Counted from the stretch's first letter, positions 16,661 to 26,300 are shown. The stretch is DNA of 64,000 nt from Aulosira sp. FACHB-615 (GCF_014698045.1 NZ_JACJSE010000022.1:1-64000); one strand, 5' to 3'. A program made the numbers and translations. Notes: generated by a model not told the origin, from the letters alone.

Positions 16661-18409
16661 CTAGACGCGAGCTATGGTGACAATTTCTAACTGATCCTGA
16701 TATTTACCCTGCCTTGCTTCGTAACTAATGGCACAGGGTTCTCCTTCTAAAAAGAGCAATTGTACTACACCTTCATTAGCATATATACGACAGTCAGCAC
16801 TAGAAGAATTGGAAAATTCTAAGGTTAAATGACCGCGCCACGCCGCTTCCGCAGGAGTTAGGTTGGCGATTATGCCGCAATTATGCACGAAAACTCCTGC
16901 TTCTAAGGCAAAATTACCTGCTTCTGGTACTGTTAAACAATAAACATCGTGAATACCAGGTACTTCTTTTACAGAGGTAACTTTGTGGTTTTTGACAGAA
17001 TGAGTTTGTGATAAACCTCTAAACGATTGTATAACCTCTGGAAATCTCCTAAATACAGAGCGATCGCAATTAAGTAATCGAGCCGCACCACGAATAGAAC
17101 CTGTTTGATCTAGCGCCGAACGCACAACATCAGCAGTAATTTCATGACGAGTCTTGGAAGCATCTGCTAGTTGTTTCATCAATTGGGATTGCTGATAACG
17201 TCTTGTACCGTCATCTTTTGCCCAAGCTTGTTTACTCAGTTCTCCTGTTAAAGCTCTAGCTGTGGGATTTTTGTAATACTCAATCATCGCATCACGATGT
17301 GCTTGCCGAGTATCATCAGAACAATTTCTTCTCCCTTCAATTACTCTTTGGCGGATTTCTTCATATTTGGCATCATGCCAGAAATTGAAAGCTTTTTCTT
17401 TTTGCTGTTGAGAAAACATTGCATTCCAATCAGCATTTTGTTTGAGTCTGGTAAAAGCTTCTCTGATAGATTCTCCATGTTCATCAGGGTCAAATTCATC
17501 GCCATAGTTTTCCTGATTGTGTAATCGAATGTGTGCCGAGGCATCCATTCTCACAATATTCCAAGGATTATTATTTAAACGATTAAAATCAACATGATGG
17601 CGGTGAGTGTTAGGCGTATTCTCGTAAATTCCGTAATATAAATTCCACTCATCACTCAATCGATGAGTCGGATAAAGATGACCGTTAAGCGGTTGATACA
17701 CCATCTCATAACCACGAGCAACCTGACGGTAAAGAGGCATTAAAGAATCTTGTGGTTTGAGAGTATGAGCCTCAACCATTCGACCATCTCTAGTCATAAA
17801 AAGATGATCTGGTGTACAAAATATTGATTCGTTATTGTCTAAAGTTACTTCCAATAAAGAATCTCGCCCAATATATCTGGGATTTTCTAGTAAAGTGACT
17901 ATTATTCTTCCGTGTTGACCAATACTATAGCCCCAAAATTTTTCTCCATTTTCAGAGCGTTCAGCCATTTCTTCTAGCGTTGGGGATGTGCCATCCACTA
18001 GAGCTACACGAGTATCACCTCTAAAGCACCTTGCATACGTGCTTTTACCTATACAAACTACTGTAATATTATCTGGAACCTCTAGTCGTTCTAAAGCAAC
18101 GCCCAGCCCATAGCTGTGAGCAGGCAAAATAAAATAACTGCCATTGACATCTGTATGCAGTGGTGTTGACTCTAGATTGTGCGGATTAAAGTTTTTGGGG
18201 TCAACCACAGTTCCCGGTATGTGGCGAAAAATCCGAAACTCAGCCGGAGAGAGGCGAATATCGTAGCCATAAGAAGAAAGACCGTAGCTGATAACGGGTT
18301 GAGCATCTACAGATGTTTCTTTCTGCACTTTTCGGATTAAGCTTGGCTCAAAGGGTGAAATCATCCCTTGTTGAGCCATTTCGGTAATCCATTTATCGTT
18401 CTTAATCAC
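16661..18409 (-). CDS. dcd: dCTP deaminase precursor with intein
   Basis: 582-residue precursor. Residues 1-127 and 511-582 join into a 199-residue dCTP deaminase, near the usual length of about 190. The enzyme converts dCTP to dUTP on the route to dTTP. The N-part ends GKSTYAR, equivalent to the GKSSLAR active-site motif of the E. coli enzyme. The C-part has LTLEFSN with the expected catalytic Glu (residue 531). Residues 128-510 are an intein (separate entry). The start is GTG 18407-18409. Without splicing the active-site residues on either side of the insert could not come together. It is followed by a terminator, and the CobO-like gene upstream is on the same strand 56 bases away. Confidence 0.93.
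   Translation of the reverse strand: MIKNDKWITEMAQQGMISPFEPSLIRKVQKETSVDAQPVISYGLSSYGYDIRLSPAEFRIFRHIPGTVVDPKNFNPHNLESTPLHTDVNGSYFILPAHSYGLGVALERLEVPDNITVVCIGKSTYARCFRGDTRVALVDGTSPTLEEMAERSENGEKFWGYSIGQHGRIIVTLLENPRYIGRDSLLEVTLDNNESIFCTPDHLFMTRDGRMVEAHTLKPQDSLMPLYRQVARGYEMVYQPLNGHLYPTHRLSDEWNLYYGIYENTPNTHRHHVDFNRLNNNPWNIVRMDASAHIRLHNQENYGDEFDPDEHGESIREAFTRLKQNADWNAMFSQQQKEKAFNFWHDAKYEEIRQRVIEGRRNCSDDTRQAHRDAMIEYYKNPTARALTGELSKQAWAKDDGTRRYQQSQLMKQLADASKTRHEITADVVRSALDQTGSIRGAARLLNCDRSVFRRFPEVIQSFRGLSQTHSVKNHKVTSVKEVPGIHDVYCLTVPEAGNFALEAGVFVHNCGIIANLTPAEAAWRGHLTLEFSNSSSADCRIYANEGVVQLLFLEGEPCAISYEARQGKYQDQLEIVTIARV
16880..18028 (-). other. Intein in dCTP deaminase, with HNH-like endonuclease
   Basis: 383-residue intein, precursor residues 128-510. 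Block A starts at Cys1 (CFRGDTRVALVDG), block B is CTPDHLFMT (Thr199, His202), block F is DVYCLTVPEAGNFALEAG, and block G is VFVHN followed by extein Cys511. This is a complete set for self-splicing through Cys1, terminal His-Asn and Cys+1. The middle carries an HNH-like nuclease core, HHVDFNRLNNNPWN (271-284) then AHIRLH (292-297). A possible helix-turn-helix follows, SIRGAARLLNCDRSVFRRF (438-456). It therefore looks like a mobile homing intein that may still be active. Boundaries were fixed by codon counting. Confidence 0.92.
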
Positions 18410-18465
18410 AAGTTCACAGGTAATTCCAACCGAACTACTAGAATATCGTGAACGGAGTATTTTGT

Positions 18466-19002
18466 TTAGGGGCGATCGCTCCGGCGAATCTCGGTGATTT
18501 GGTCGGCGACATCTAACAAGGATTTGGGCATTTCTGGGCCTGTGAGAATGATATCGATGTGGGGCGGACGTTTTGCCAGAAACTCTAAAACATCGGCTTC
18601 AGGAATCAAGCCAAAGTTGATGGCTAAACTTAACTCATCTAAAACTACCAGGGAATATTTACCTTCGTAGACGACATTTTGAGTATGTTGCCATAATTTT
18701 TGTAAAGCTTGGTTTTCGGCTTCGTCTAGTTGTGGTGTATCGATACAGCGAGGTAAGTCACAGCGTATCCAGTCGAGATGCTGTCCTAACTGAATTGGTT
18801 TGTCCTGTCCTTGACCGATACCGCCTTTAAGAAACTGTACTACTAATACAGATGTGCCTTGACCAGCAATTCTCAAGGCTTGCGCCATAACAGTAGTGAA
18901 AAAGTTACGGTGAGAACTGGTGAAAACCTGCACAAGCCCTTCTACTGGATTTGGTAAGGAAATGGTCGAATTGGTGCTGAAAGATTCTAACTGGGCAACC
19001 AT
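18466..19002 (-). CDS. CobO/BtuR-like NTPase without P-loop
   Basis: 178-residue protein with the fold of ATP:corrinoid adenosyltransferases (CobO/BtuR). The core runs GLVQVFTSSHRNFFTTVMAQ at residues 22-41, then VLVVQFLKGG, a Walker B-like YSLVVLDELSLAI (116-128) and ILTGPEMP. True CobO proteins have a glycine/lysine-rich P-loop (GNGKGKS) where this has SSHRNFF, and TGRGAP-type residues where this has TGPEMP. It is unlikely to bind ATP in the usual way. ATG at 19002. It precedes dcd on the same strand. Its role is unknown, and cobalamin adenosylation is doubtful. Confidence 0.78.
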   Translation of the reverse strand: MVAQLESFSTNSTISLPNPVEGLVQVFTSSHRNFFTTVMAQALRIAGQGTSVLVVQFLKGGIGQGQDKPIQLGQHLDWIRCDLPRCIDTPQLDEAENQALQKLWQHTQNVVYEGKYSLVVLDELSLAINFGLIPEADVLEFLAKRPPHIDIILTGPEMPKSLLDVADQITEIRRSDRP

Positions 19003-19429
19003 AAGGAAAATTTAGAAAATTACAAAAAAATAAATATGTTCTGTTGAGAGTGGTTCAAATCTATTTATATGATTAACCTGATTTTGACAAGGGTGTTCTG
19101 AGGAAAGGGGAATAGGGAGTAGAGAGTAGGGAATGGGTAAAGCTGGAACGGAAAAGTCATCCAAAATCCAACATTGGTATGAGATAAGTACTCACCCAGC
19201 GTTCATCACACACTTTCTTTCCCTCTTCCCTGTTCCTTACCTCCAATAATGAATTTAATTTTGTTGTACTACTACTTATTGACATTTTTGTTTTTTGGAT
19301 GAAACTAGTCGCAACACGATCGCAAAATTTGGAGCCATGAATGAAATTAGCCGAGTCTCATCAGAACTCTGAATTTGGAAAAAACAGAGTAGAATGTTGT
19401 GAATTTTACCAGATGAGGAGTGAAATCAA
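19003..19429. other. Intergenic region CobO-like / adk
   Basis: Divergent gap with GGGAATAGGGAGTAGAGAGTAGGG repeat words near 19108-19132 and a CTTTCTTTCCCTCTTCCCTG run near 19213. The adk ribosome site GAGGAG lies just before the start. No RNA gene is seen. Confidence 0.5.
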
Positions 19430-19990
19430 GTGAAATTAGTGATTCTGGGAGGTTCAGGATCAGGTAAAAGCACTCAAGCGCAAAGGCTGGGCAGACACTT
19501 TGATATACCTCAGATTTCTACGGGTGAAATTTTACGGGAAGCGATCGCTAACTATAGCGAACTTGGTCGCCATGCACAACCCTACGTAGCCAGAGGCGAG
19601 TTAGTTCCCGATGAAATGATGATTGAATTAATGCGCCTGCGCCTGACCAAGCCTGATGTTGGTTGTGGTTGGATATTAGAAGGTTATCCCCGCACTGCCT
19701 TTCAATCGGAAGAACTAGATTTTTTATTGGATACTCTAGGACAGAAACTCGACTGGGCAATTTATTTACAAGTCCCACAAGCCGTCATGGTTAGCCGTTC
19801 CTTGGGGCGTTCCCTCCCAGATGACCAACCAGAAATCGTCCAACGTCGTGTAGAACTCTTTTACGATCGCACTATCCCCATTTTAGAATATTACGACCGT
19901 CGCCGCCGCCTGTTAACCATCAACGGTGATCAACCACCCGATATGGTCGAACAGAATATTTTGAATTTGCTGTTGAGTGCTGAGTGCTGA
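19430..19990 (+). CDS. adk: Adenylate kinase
   Basis: 186-residue nucleoside monophosphate kinase (AMP + ATP to 2 ADP). The P-loop is LGGSGSGKSTQAQRLG at the N-terminus, the AMP-binding segment is STGEILREAI, and GWILEGYPRTAFQSEELDFL carries the conserved Gly-Tyr/Phe-Pro-Arg motif. It is short, with no zinc LID insertion, as in many cyanobacterial homologues, so exact NMP specificity is not certain. The start is GTG 19430 behind GAGGAG. The last codons run into a TGCTGAGTGCTGAGTG heptamer repeat. Confidence 0.88.
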   Translation: MKLVILGGSGSGKSTQAQRLGRHFDIPQISTGEILREAIANYSELGRHAQPYVARGELVPDEMMIELMRLRLTKPDVGCGWILEGYPRTAFQSEELDFLLDTLGQKLDWAIYLQVPQAVMVSRSLGRSLPDDQPEIVQRRVELFYDRTIPILEYYDRRRRLLTINGDQPPDMVEQNILNLLLSAEC

Positions 19991-20112
19991 GTGTCGTACA
20001 CTTCGACTTCGCTCAGTGTGCATTTTGAGTCAAAAGATAAAATTTCAGATTGCAAATTTCAGACTTCACACTTCCCACAGTATTCTAATAGGAAAATCTT
20101 GAGGCAAATTCA

Positions 20113-20853
20113 ATGGCATGGCAGCGTCCCGATGGCAGACAACCTTACGAACTCCGTCCTGTAAGCTTTCAGTCTGGCTTTACTCGCTTTGCGCCTGGTT
20201 CAGTGTTAGCTAGATGCGGCGATACTCAGGTACTTTGTAATGTCAGCGTGACTGAGGGAGTACCGAGATTTTTAACGGGAAGTGGCAAAGGTTGGTTAAC
20301 GGCTGAGTACCGAATGTTACCCGCCGCCACCCAGCAACGCCAGGAAAGGGAATTGTTGAAATTGTCGGGAAGGACGCAAGAAATTCAACGGTTAATCGGA
20401 CGTAGCTTAAGAGCTACCTTAGATTTTGAAGCTTTAGGAGAACGTACCATCACTGTAGATGCTGATGTGTTGCAAGCCGATGCAGGAACCAGAACCACAG
20501 CCATTACAGGTGGTTTTGTGGCTTTAGCGCAGGCAATTTCGCAATTATTACAGCGCGGGGTGTTAGAGCGATCGCCTTTATCTGGACAAGTAGCAGCCGT
20601 TTCTGTAGGCTTATTAGACGGTGAACCATATCTAGATTTAAACTACCCAGAAGACGTGGCCGCTACAGTCGATTTCAACGTTGTTATGGATAATCGCCTG
20701 GGAATTATTGAAGTTCAAGGAACAGCAGAAGAAGGTAGTTTTACTCGCACTCAGTTAAATCAGTTGTTAGATTTTGCCGAAAAAGGTATTCAACAATTAT
20801 TAATTGCTCAACGTGAGGCTATTCCTGACTGGGAAAAACTTTATCAAGTCTGA
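20113..20853 (+). CDS. rph: Ribonuclease PH
   Basis: 246-residue phosphorolytic exoribonuclease that trims tRNA 3' ends. Typical blocks are RPDGRQPYELRPV at the N-terminus, GSGKGWLTAEYRMLPAAT, RTQEIQRLIGRSLRA and DADVLQADAGTRTTAITGGF. EVQGTAEEGSFTR and a C-terminal GIQQLL are also present. Length and order are standard. It starts at ATG 20113 and follows adk after about 120 bases of repeat-containing spacer, so the two may be co-expressed. Confidence 0.95.
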   Translation: MAWQRPDGRQPYELRPVSFQSGFTRFAPGSVLARCGDTQVLCNVSVTEGVPRFLTGSGKGWLTAEYRMLPAATQQRQERELLKLSGRTQEIQRLIGRSLRATLDFEALGERTITVDADVLQADAGTRTTAITGGFVALAQAISQLLQRGVLERSPLSGQVAAVSVGLLDGEPYLDLNYPEDVAATVDFNVVMDNRLGIIEVQGTAEEGSFTRTQLNQLLDFAEKGIQQLLIAQREAIPDWEKLYQV

Positions 20854-21180
20854 AGTATGAAATTTTGTCTTGTGACTCAGCACTTTGACATAACTTTATG
20901 ACTCAAAGCCTACATAACACCAATTTAAGAAAAGAATGCGACAGATAGAAATTAGGAAAGTCTACTGGAGCTAGATTTCTTAATTGCGTTAGCGAGGAAT
21001 GAGCGTCGCGTCATTGCGAATTGCGAATTGCGAATTGGTATAAACTAGTGGACTGTCTAGCCTTAAATGTTGCAATATATTTTGGATTCAATTGAGATAA
21101 ATCAATGTTTTCCACTTTTTACTAATGCACTATTTTAGTCCTGTCACGCTACTACTAGCTGAGAAACGCTGTATACATCT
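20854..21180. other. Intergenic region with GAATTGC repeats
   Basis: Holds a short heptamer array GCGAATTGCGAATTGCGAAT (21016-21037) next to TTAGCGAGGAATGAGCGTCG, part of the same family as the 13538-13636 palindrome. The genes on both sides end here, so no promoter is needed. Confidence 0.55.
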
Positions 21181-22344
21181 CTAACTTAATTTATGTCGCA
21201 ACCATAAAGCTAATAAAGGTAACGCTAGTCTATAACCATGTTCAGCATTATAAATTAAACCTTTGTGCTGCAATCCAATTAGGGAACCTTGCAGACTACC
21301 ACCTCTAGACAGACCATGTTTTTGAATGTATTCTTTACTTTGTGGCTTATCTGTAGGATCTAAAGCCAAAGATTCTAAAAGATGTAACTGATTTGCTGGC
21401 AATAACATCACTAAAGATTCAAAAGTTAAAGATAAATCTTTCAGTAAACCTTCTATTGCTTGCTGCACAGCAAATTCACTAATTAAAGCATCATTACCAG
21501 AAAAAGTTTGTAAGCGACGAATGATCGCCATTGCATCACCAATATGTCCTTGTACAGCATCTAAAAATAATTGCAGTGCCTGAGAACGAGAATCAAATTT
21601 CAGTCCTTGTGTATGTAATGTTTCTCGCGCCCATAATGCTAAAACTTCTCTAGGTAAAGGTGCTAACTGGATAGTTTCTAAAGGATAGTTGGTCTCATCT
21701 GTATGATGGCTACTCTCAGCGATGGTTGCTACTAAAACATAGCTGACATGAGTATGCACATTAATTTCTCTCCTAAATGTACCCTCCCACAAACCATTCC
21801 GATCCCAAGAACGAATATGGGGAAAACTCTGCAAAATCAACACCACACGCTGATTTAAATTCACAGCCATGATTTGCAGCAAATTGAGCAAAATTTCAAA
21901 TGCTTGCCATTGTTGCTTTTGGTTTAAAGAACGCAATAGCTTGAGCTTCCTTTCTGGATGATAGATGAAAAACTCATTGCCAAAGTTGTTTACCCAGTCT
22001 TGAATTGCTGTTGCTTGCCAGTTTTGACTAATCGCTTCCGCCAGCAGTTGGATAAATCTATCCCCATCAGTAGCGCGGATGCAGTCTATCTCCAAAACTA
22101 TCGCCCCAACTTCTTGGGCTGCTGTTCGTACCAGAGTTCGCCTTCCACTACCAGGAACCCCAGTAATTAGCAAGTCTCCATCTTGGGCTAATACTTCTAC
22201 AATCCTCTGAAATTCTAGCGATCGCCCAATTAGTTGTAAAGGCGTAGACAAATCTAAATTCACGTACTTTTTGCCTTGAGTTTTTATCCCCACTGTAAGG
22301 GCAAGCATACTCACTTCGATGTTCACTTCGCAACCATTGAACAT
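21181..22344 (-). CDS. AAA-type ATPase, unknown function
   Basis: About 387 residues. The nucleotide-binding core is near the N-terminus: LIGRSLEFQRIVEVLAQDGD, then Walker A GVPGSGRRT and VLILQSFPHIRSWDR as a Walker B-like strand (lacking the usual Asp-Glu pair). The C-terminal third looks like a winged helix (LHLLESLALDPTDKP then SLQGSLIGLQHKGLIYN), as in STAND/ORC-like ATPases. The frame opens with TTG at 22362. ATG 22344 or ATG 22308 are the better starts. It is divergent from the P-type ATPase gene. Function unknown. Confidence 0.72.
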   Translation of the reverse strand: MFNGCEVNIEVSMLALTVGIKTQGKKYVNLDLSTPLQLIGRSLEFQRIVEVLAQDGDLLITGVPGSGRRTLVRTAAQEVGAIVLEIDCIRATDGDRFIQLLAEAISQNWQATAIQDWVNNFGNEFFIYHPERKLKLLRSLNQKQQWQAFEILLNLLQIMAVNLNQRVVLILQSFPHIRSWDRNGLWEGTFRREINVHTHVSYVLVATIAESSHHTDETNYPLETIQLAPLPREVLALWARETLHTQGLKFDSRSQALQLFLDAVQGHIGDAMAIIRRLQTFSGNDALISEFAVQQAIEGLLKDLSLTFESLVMLLPANQLHLLESLALDPTDKPQSKEYIQKHGLSRGGSLQGSLIGLQHKGLIYNAEHGYRLALPLLALWLRHKLS

Positions 22345-22441
22345 AACTATGATTTGTATCAATTTTAATTAGTGTCATTTTTACTTCTGCACTATTTTTT
22401 AGTGTTAAATATATTCAAACACCAAAATAAAGGTATTGAGT

Positions 22442-25189
22442 ATGGCACAGGCAGTAACTTTCACCGCACCTCAAGAACAACAGCCTAGTGTTTGGCATAC
22501 GTTAGAGATTGCCGATGCGATCGCCCAATTACAAACTGATGTCGAATATGGCTTGAGTAGTGCAGTAGTCAAGCAGCGACTATCCGAGATCGGGGCAAAT
22601 GAACTGACAGGCAAGAAAGGCAAAGCTTGGTGGTTAAAATTTTTACTGCAATTTAACCAACCACTACTGATTATTTTGCTGTGTGCAGGTTTAGTCAAAG
22701 CCTTAACTGGCAGCTTGGTGAATGCTGGTGTGATTTGGGGTGTGACTACTACCAACGCCATCATTGGGTTTGTGCAAGAATCAAAAGCCGAAGGTGCGAT
22801 CGCGGCATTAGCCCAAGCCATTACCACAGAAGCGACAGTCCTCCGTGATGGTCAAAAAATCCGCATTCCTTCTAGAGAGTTAGTCCCAGGAGACCTTGTT
22901 TTACTGACTTCCGGTGATAAAGTCCCAGCAGATTTACGGTTAATTCAAGTTAAAAATTTACAAATTGATGAATCAGCGTTAACTGGTGAGTCTGTAGCAG
23001 TAGAAAAAAATATACAAACTATCAAGCCAGATACAGCCTTAGCCGAACGCAAAAACATGGCTTACGCAGGTGGCTTTGTTACCTTTGGGCAAGGTACTGG
23101 GATTGTAGTTGCTACGGGTAACAGCACTGAAACAGGGCGGATTTCCCAGTTAATGGAACAACACACAGATATTTCCACACCATTAACTAGGAAATTCAAT
23201 AAATTCAGCCAAAATTGGCTGTATATGGTATTAGGTTTAGCAACCCTCTGCTTCGTCGTCGGATTAAGCTTTCGCGGTTTTCAAGAAGCTTTAGAAGCAG
23301 CTGTCGCTTTAACAGTCAGTGCCATCCCGGAAGGATTACCAGCAGTAGTTACAGTCACCTTAGCCATAGGTGTTTCCCGGATGGCTAGGCGCAACGCAAT
23401 TATTCGTAAATTACCAGCCGTTGAAACTTTAGGGAGTGCAACTGTAATTTGTTCCGATAAAACTGGAACTTTGACAGAAAACCAGATGACAGTACAAGCA
23501 ATTTACGCTGGAGGACATCAATATACTGTCAGTGGCATAGGTTACGCACCAGATGGGGAAATCTTAATTGATGACAAACCCGTGAACCTCAATAGCGATA
23601 AAGGTTTACAAGAATGCTTAATTGCCGGCTTGTTGTGTAACGACTCTCATTTAGAAAAGAAAAATGGCAAGTGGGGAGTCATGGGAGATCCCACAGAAGG
23701 AGCGTTGATTACATCAGCCCACAAAGGCGGTTTTAATCAGTCAATCTTCGCCCAAGAAATGGCCAGACTAGATGCAATTCCCTTTGAATCAGACTTTCAA
23801 TACATGGCGACTCTGCACGTCACACCTCAAGGTAAAACTATTTATGTTAAGGGTTCCGTAGAAGCAATACTCCAACGCTGCACCTTGATGTTAAATACTG
23901 AGGGACAACTCCGCCCCTTGGATTGTGTAGAAACATTACGACAAACCAGCATCGAGCGCGAAGTTAATATTATGGCGCGGCAAGGCTTACGGGTTTTAGC
24001 TTTGGCAAAAAAGGCAGTCCCCGACGAGCAGAATACAGTTGATCATCCAGATATTGAGACTGGGTTAACTTTCATCGGCTTGCAAGGAATGATTGATCCA
24101 CCGCGTGAAAGTGCCATTAAGGCAGTACAAGCCTGTCAAGAAGCCGGGATTCAGGTAAAAATGATTACTGGTGATCATGCAATCACAGCCCAAGCGATCG
24201 CTCGTCGGATGGGCATTAATAAAAATGGCTCTGTTCTGGCTTTCACCGGGACAGAACTCGCAAAAATGGATCAAGCCGAACTCGCCCAAGTTGCCGAAGA
24301 AGGTGTAGTTTTTGCCCGTGTCGCCCCAGAACAAAAACTGCGTTTAGTCGAAGCCTTGCAATCAAAAGGCGAAATTGTCGCTATGACAGGAGATGGTGTC
24401 AACGATGCTCCAGCCTTAAAACAAGCAGATATTGGGATTGCGATGGGTGGTGCTGGTACAGAAGTCGCCAAAGAAGCCGCAGATATGCTACTTACCGATG
24501 ATAATTTCGCCTCCATTGAAGCGGCAGTAGAAGAAGGAAGAGCCGTTTATAAAAATCTACTCAAAGCAATTTGCTTTATCTTGCCTGTTAATGGCGGGGA
24601 ATCAATGACAATTTTAATTAGCACATTACTAGCCAGAGATTTGCCAATTTTATCCTTACAAGTTCTTTGGCTCAATATGCTCAATTCCATCACGATGACG
24701 GTTCCCTTAGCCTTTGAGCCAAAAGCCCAAAGTGTTATGCAGCAAGCGCCCCGCCATCCTAATGAACCTCTACTTTCTGGCAGCAGGTTAAAACGAATTT
24801 TGGCAATTTCTTTGTTTAATTGGATTGTGATATTTGGGGTATTTGAATATATCCGCCAAACCACAGGCAATATAGATTTAGCGAGAACAATGGCAATTAA
24901 CTCTCTAATTGCTGGACGCATATTTTATTTATTGAGTATCAGCCAATTAATTCCCAACTTGATTGCCAAAATGGACGGCACAATCAAAGAAAACGTTGAT
25001 ATCCCTGCCATTGGATTAGGAATTGTAGGCGCAATTATTTTGCAAATTGCCTTTGCTCATGTGCCGTTAATTAATGAAGTGTTTGAAACAGCACCTTTGG
25101 ACTTGTCACAGTGGTTGTTTTGTTTAGCGGTAGGTTCACCTATGATTTTGTGGGCTACGGTAGTGAATCGCTTTGATCCACCAAATTAA
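22442..25189 (+). CDS. P2-type cation-transporting ATPase (Ca2+-like)
   Basis: About 915-residue P-type ATPase in the plasma or thylakoid membrane. The N-terminal cation-ATPase domain precedes the actuator TGESVAVEK. The phosphorylation site is CSDKTGTLTENQMT, and the hinge is GDGVNDAPALKQADIGIAMG. The membrane motif SAIPEGLPAVVTV is that of SERCA/PMR1-like P2A pumps, favouring Ca2+. KNGKWGVMGDPTEGALI is the nucleotide-domain block. About ten hydrophobic segments. ATG 22442 is preferred over the TTG six bases upstream. Na+ or other cations cannot be excluded from sequence. Confidence 0.9.
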   Translation: MAQAVTFTAPQEQQPSVWHTLEIADAIAQLQTDVEYGLSSAVVKQRLSEIGANELTGKKGKAWWLKFLLQFNQPLLIILLCAGLVKALTGSLVNAGVIWGVTTTNAIIGFVQESKAEGAIAALAQAITTEATVLRDGQKIRIPSRELVPGDLVLLTSGDKVPADLRLIQVKNLQIDESALTGESVAVEKNIQTIKPDTALAERKNMAYAGGFVTFGQGTGIVVATGNSTETGRISQLMEQHTDISTPLTRKFNKFSQNWLYMVLGLATLCFVVGLSFRGFQEALEAAVALTVSAIPEGLPAVVTVTLAIGVSRMARRNAIIRKLPAVETLGSATVICSDKTGTLTENQMTVQAIYAGGHQYTVSGIGYAPDGEILIDDKPVNLNSDKGLQECLIAGLLCNDSHLEKKNGKWGVMGDPTEGALITSAHKGGFNQSIFAQEMARLDAIPFESDFQYMATLHVTPQGKTIYVKGSVEAILQRCTLMLNTEGQLRPLDCVETLRQTSIEREVNIMARQGLRVLALAKKAVPDEQNTVDHPDIETGLTFIGLQGMIDPPRESAIKAVQACQEAGIQVKMITGDHAITAQAIARRMGINKNGSVLAFTGTELAKMDQAELAQVAEEGVVFARVAPEQKLRLVEALQSKGEIVAMTGDGVNDAPALKQADIGIAMGGAGTEVAKEAADMLLTDDNFASIEAAVEEGRAVYKNLLKAICFILPVNGGESMTILISTLLARDLPILSLQVLWLNMLNSITMTVPLAFEPKAQSVMQQAPRHPNEPLLSGSRLKRILAISLFNWIVIFGVFEYIRQTTGNIDLARTMAINSLIAGRIFYLLSISQLIPNLIAKMDGTIKENVDIPAIGLGIVGAIILQIAFAHVPLINEVFETAPLDLSQWLFCLAVGSPMILWATVVNRFDPPN

Positions 25190-25293
25190 ATGTAGTATTT
25201 TCTGGTTGACTAAGTTAGAGTAACAGCAATGTCTGATTAACCCTTGCAATCATTTATCAACATGGCTTTCTAACTCAACTAGCGGAGTTTTGT

Positions 25294-26160
25294 GTGGCTA
25301 CCTTAAAAACCTTGGAACCTGGCGATGAAGCATTGCTCGAAAACTTTTTGTTGCAACACGCCGATACTTCAATGTTTTTGCGCTCAAATTGGCGTGAAGC
25401 AGGGTTACTCGACCAAGGTGCAAGGTTTCAGGGAACATACATAGCCGCGATCGCTAATGAAATTATAGTTGCAGTCGCCGCACATTATTGGAATGGGATG
25501 CTCATAGTTCAAGCACCAGCGCATCTGGCGGAAGTGGTACAAGCAGTAGTCAACCAGTCCCATCGCCAGATTTCGGGAATTGCCGGCCCTACAGTGCAAG
25601 TTACAGCCACTAAGCAAGTTTTGGGACTAGTTGAACGACCAACTCAACTTGATGACAGTGAAATATTGTTGTCTTTAGCCTTGCCAAATTTACAAGTACC
25701 TCCAGCTTTAGCATCAGGAGAAGTTGAATGTCGCTTGCCTTACCCAGAAGAATTTGACTTACTTAGCCATTGGTGTGCTGACTACAATATAGAAGCTTTG
25801 GGACACCCCCACACCCCTGATTTAGTCGTGAATTGTCGCCGTGAGTTAGAAGCACGCCAAGCCAGGGCGAGACATTGGATTTTAGTCGCCCAAGATACGC
25901 CCATCGCTTATACAACTTTTAATGCTTGGCTACCTGATATTGTGCAGATTGGCGGCGTATGGACACCACCAGCTTTAAGGGGTAGAGGTTACGCCAAATG
26001 TGTAGTAGCTGGCTCATTATTAGAAGCGCGATCGCACGGAGTTGAACGTGCTATCTTATTCACCAATCGAGAAAATTATCCAGCCCTAGCAGCATACCAG
26101 GCGATCGGTTTTCGTCCCACTGGCGAAGAATTTGGTTTGGTGATGTTTCAGCCAACATAA
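25294..26160 (+). CDS. GNAT-family N-acetyltransferase
   Basis: 288-residue protein whose C-terminal half is a GNAT domain. IVQIGGVWTPPALRGRGYAK contains the acetyl-CoA pyrophosphate-binding R/Q-x-x-G-x-G/A pattern (RGRGYA), followed by RAILFTNRENYPALAAYQAI and GFRPTGEEFGLVMF. The N-terminal half resembles the degenerate second GNAT domain seen in two-domain members. The substrate is unknown. The start is GTG 25294 with GCGGAG seven bases upstream. Monocistronic. Confidence 0.85.
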   Translation: MATLKTLEPGDEALLENFLLQHADTSMFLRSNWREAGLLDQGARFQGTYIAAIANEIIVAVAAHYWNGMLIVQAPAHLAEVVQAVVNQSHRQISGIAGPTVQVTATKQVLGLVERPTQLDDSEILLSLALPNLQVPPALASGEVECRLPYPEEFDLLSHWCADYNIEALGHPHTPDLVVNCRRELEARQARARHWILVAQDTPIAYTTFNAWLPDIVQIGGVWTPPALRGRGYAKCVVAGSLLEARSHGVERAILFTNRENYPALAAYQAIGFRPTGEEFGLVMFQPT

Positions 26161-26300
26161 ACATGACTGGTTGTCAGCGTTGAATTTTCTAGTTCCAGAA
26201 TTAAATACAATAGAAATTGTCGCAATTGAAACCATAATTGCCACCAGCCGCAGACAGCCATTCCCAATCCAAAATCTAAAATTCCAAATCCAAAATTCTT
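26161..26300. repeat. Repeat-bearing spacer before the ABC exporter
   Basis: Contains the AATCCAAAATCTAAAATTCC and AAATCCAAAATTC words of the common dispersed TTTAGATTTTGGATT repeat (26268-26299), directly abutting the ABC exporter start. Confidence 0.55.

Noticed and set aside
16661..18409. dCTP deaminase fused to an extra enzyme domain
   Set aside because: The central segment has the full set of intein splice motifs and the flanks join exactly into a normal-length deaminase.
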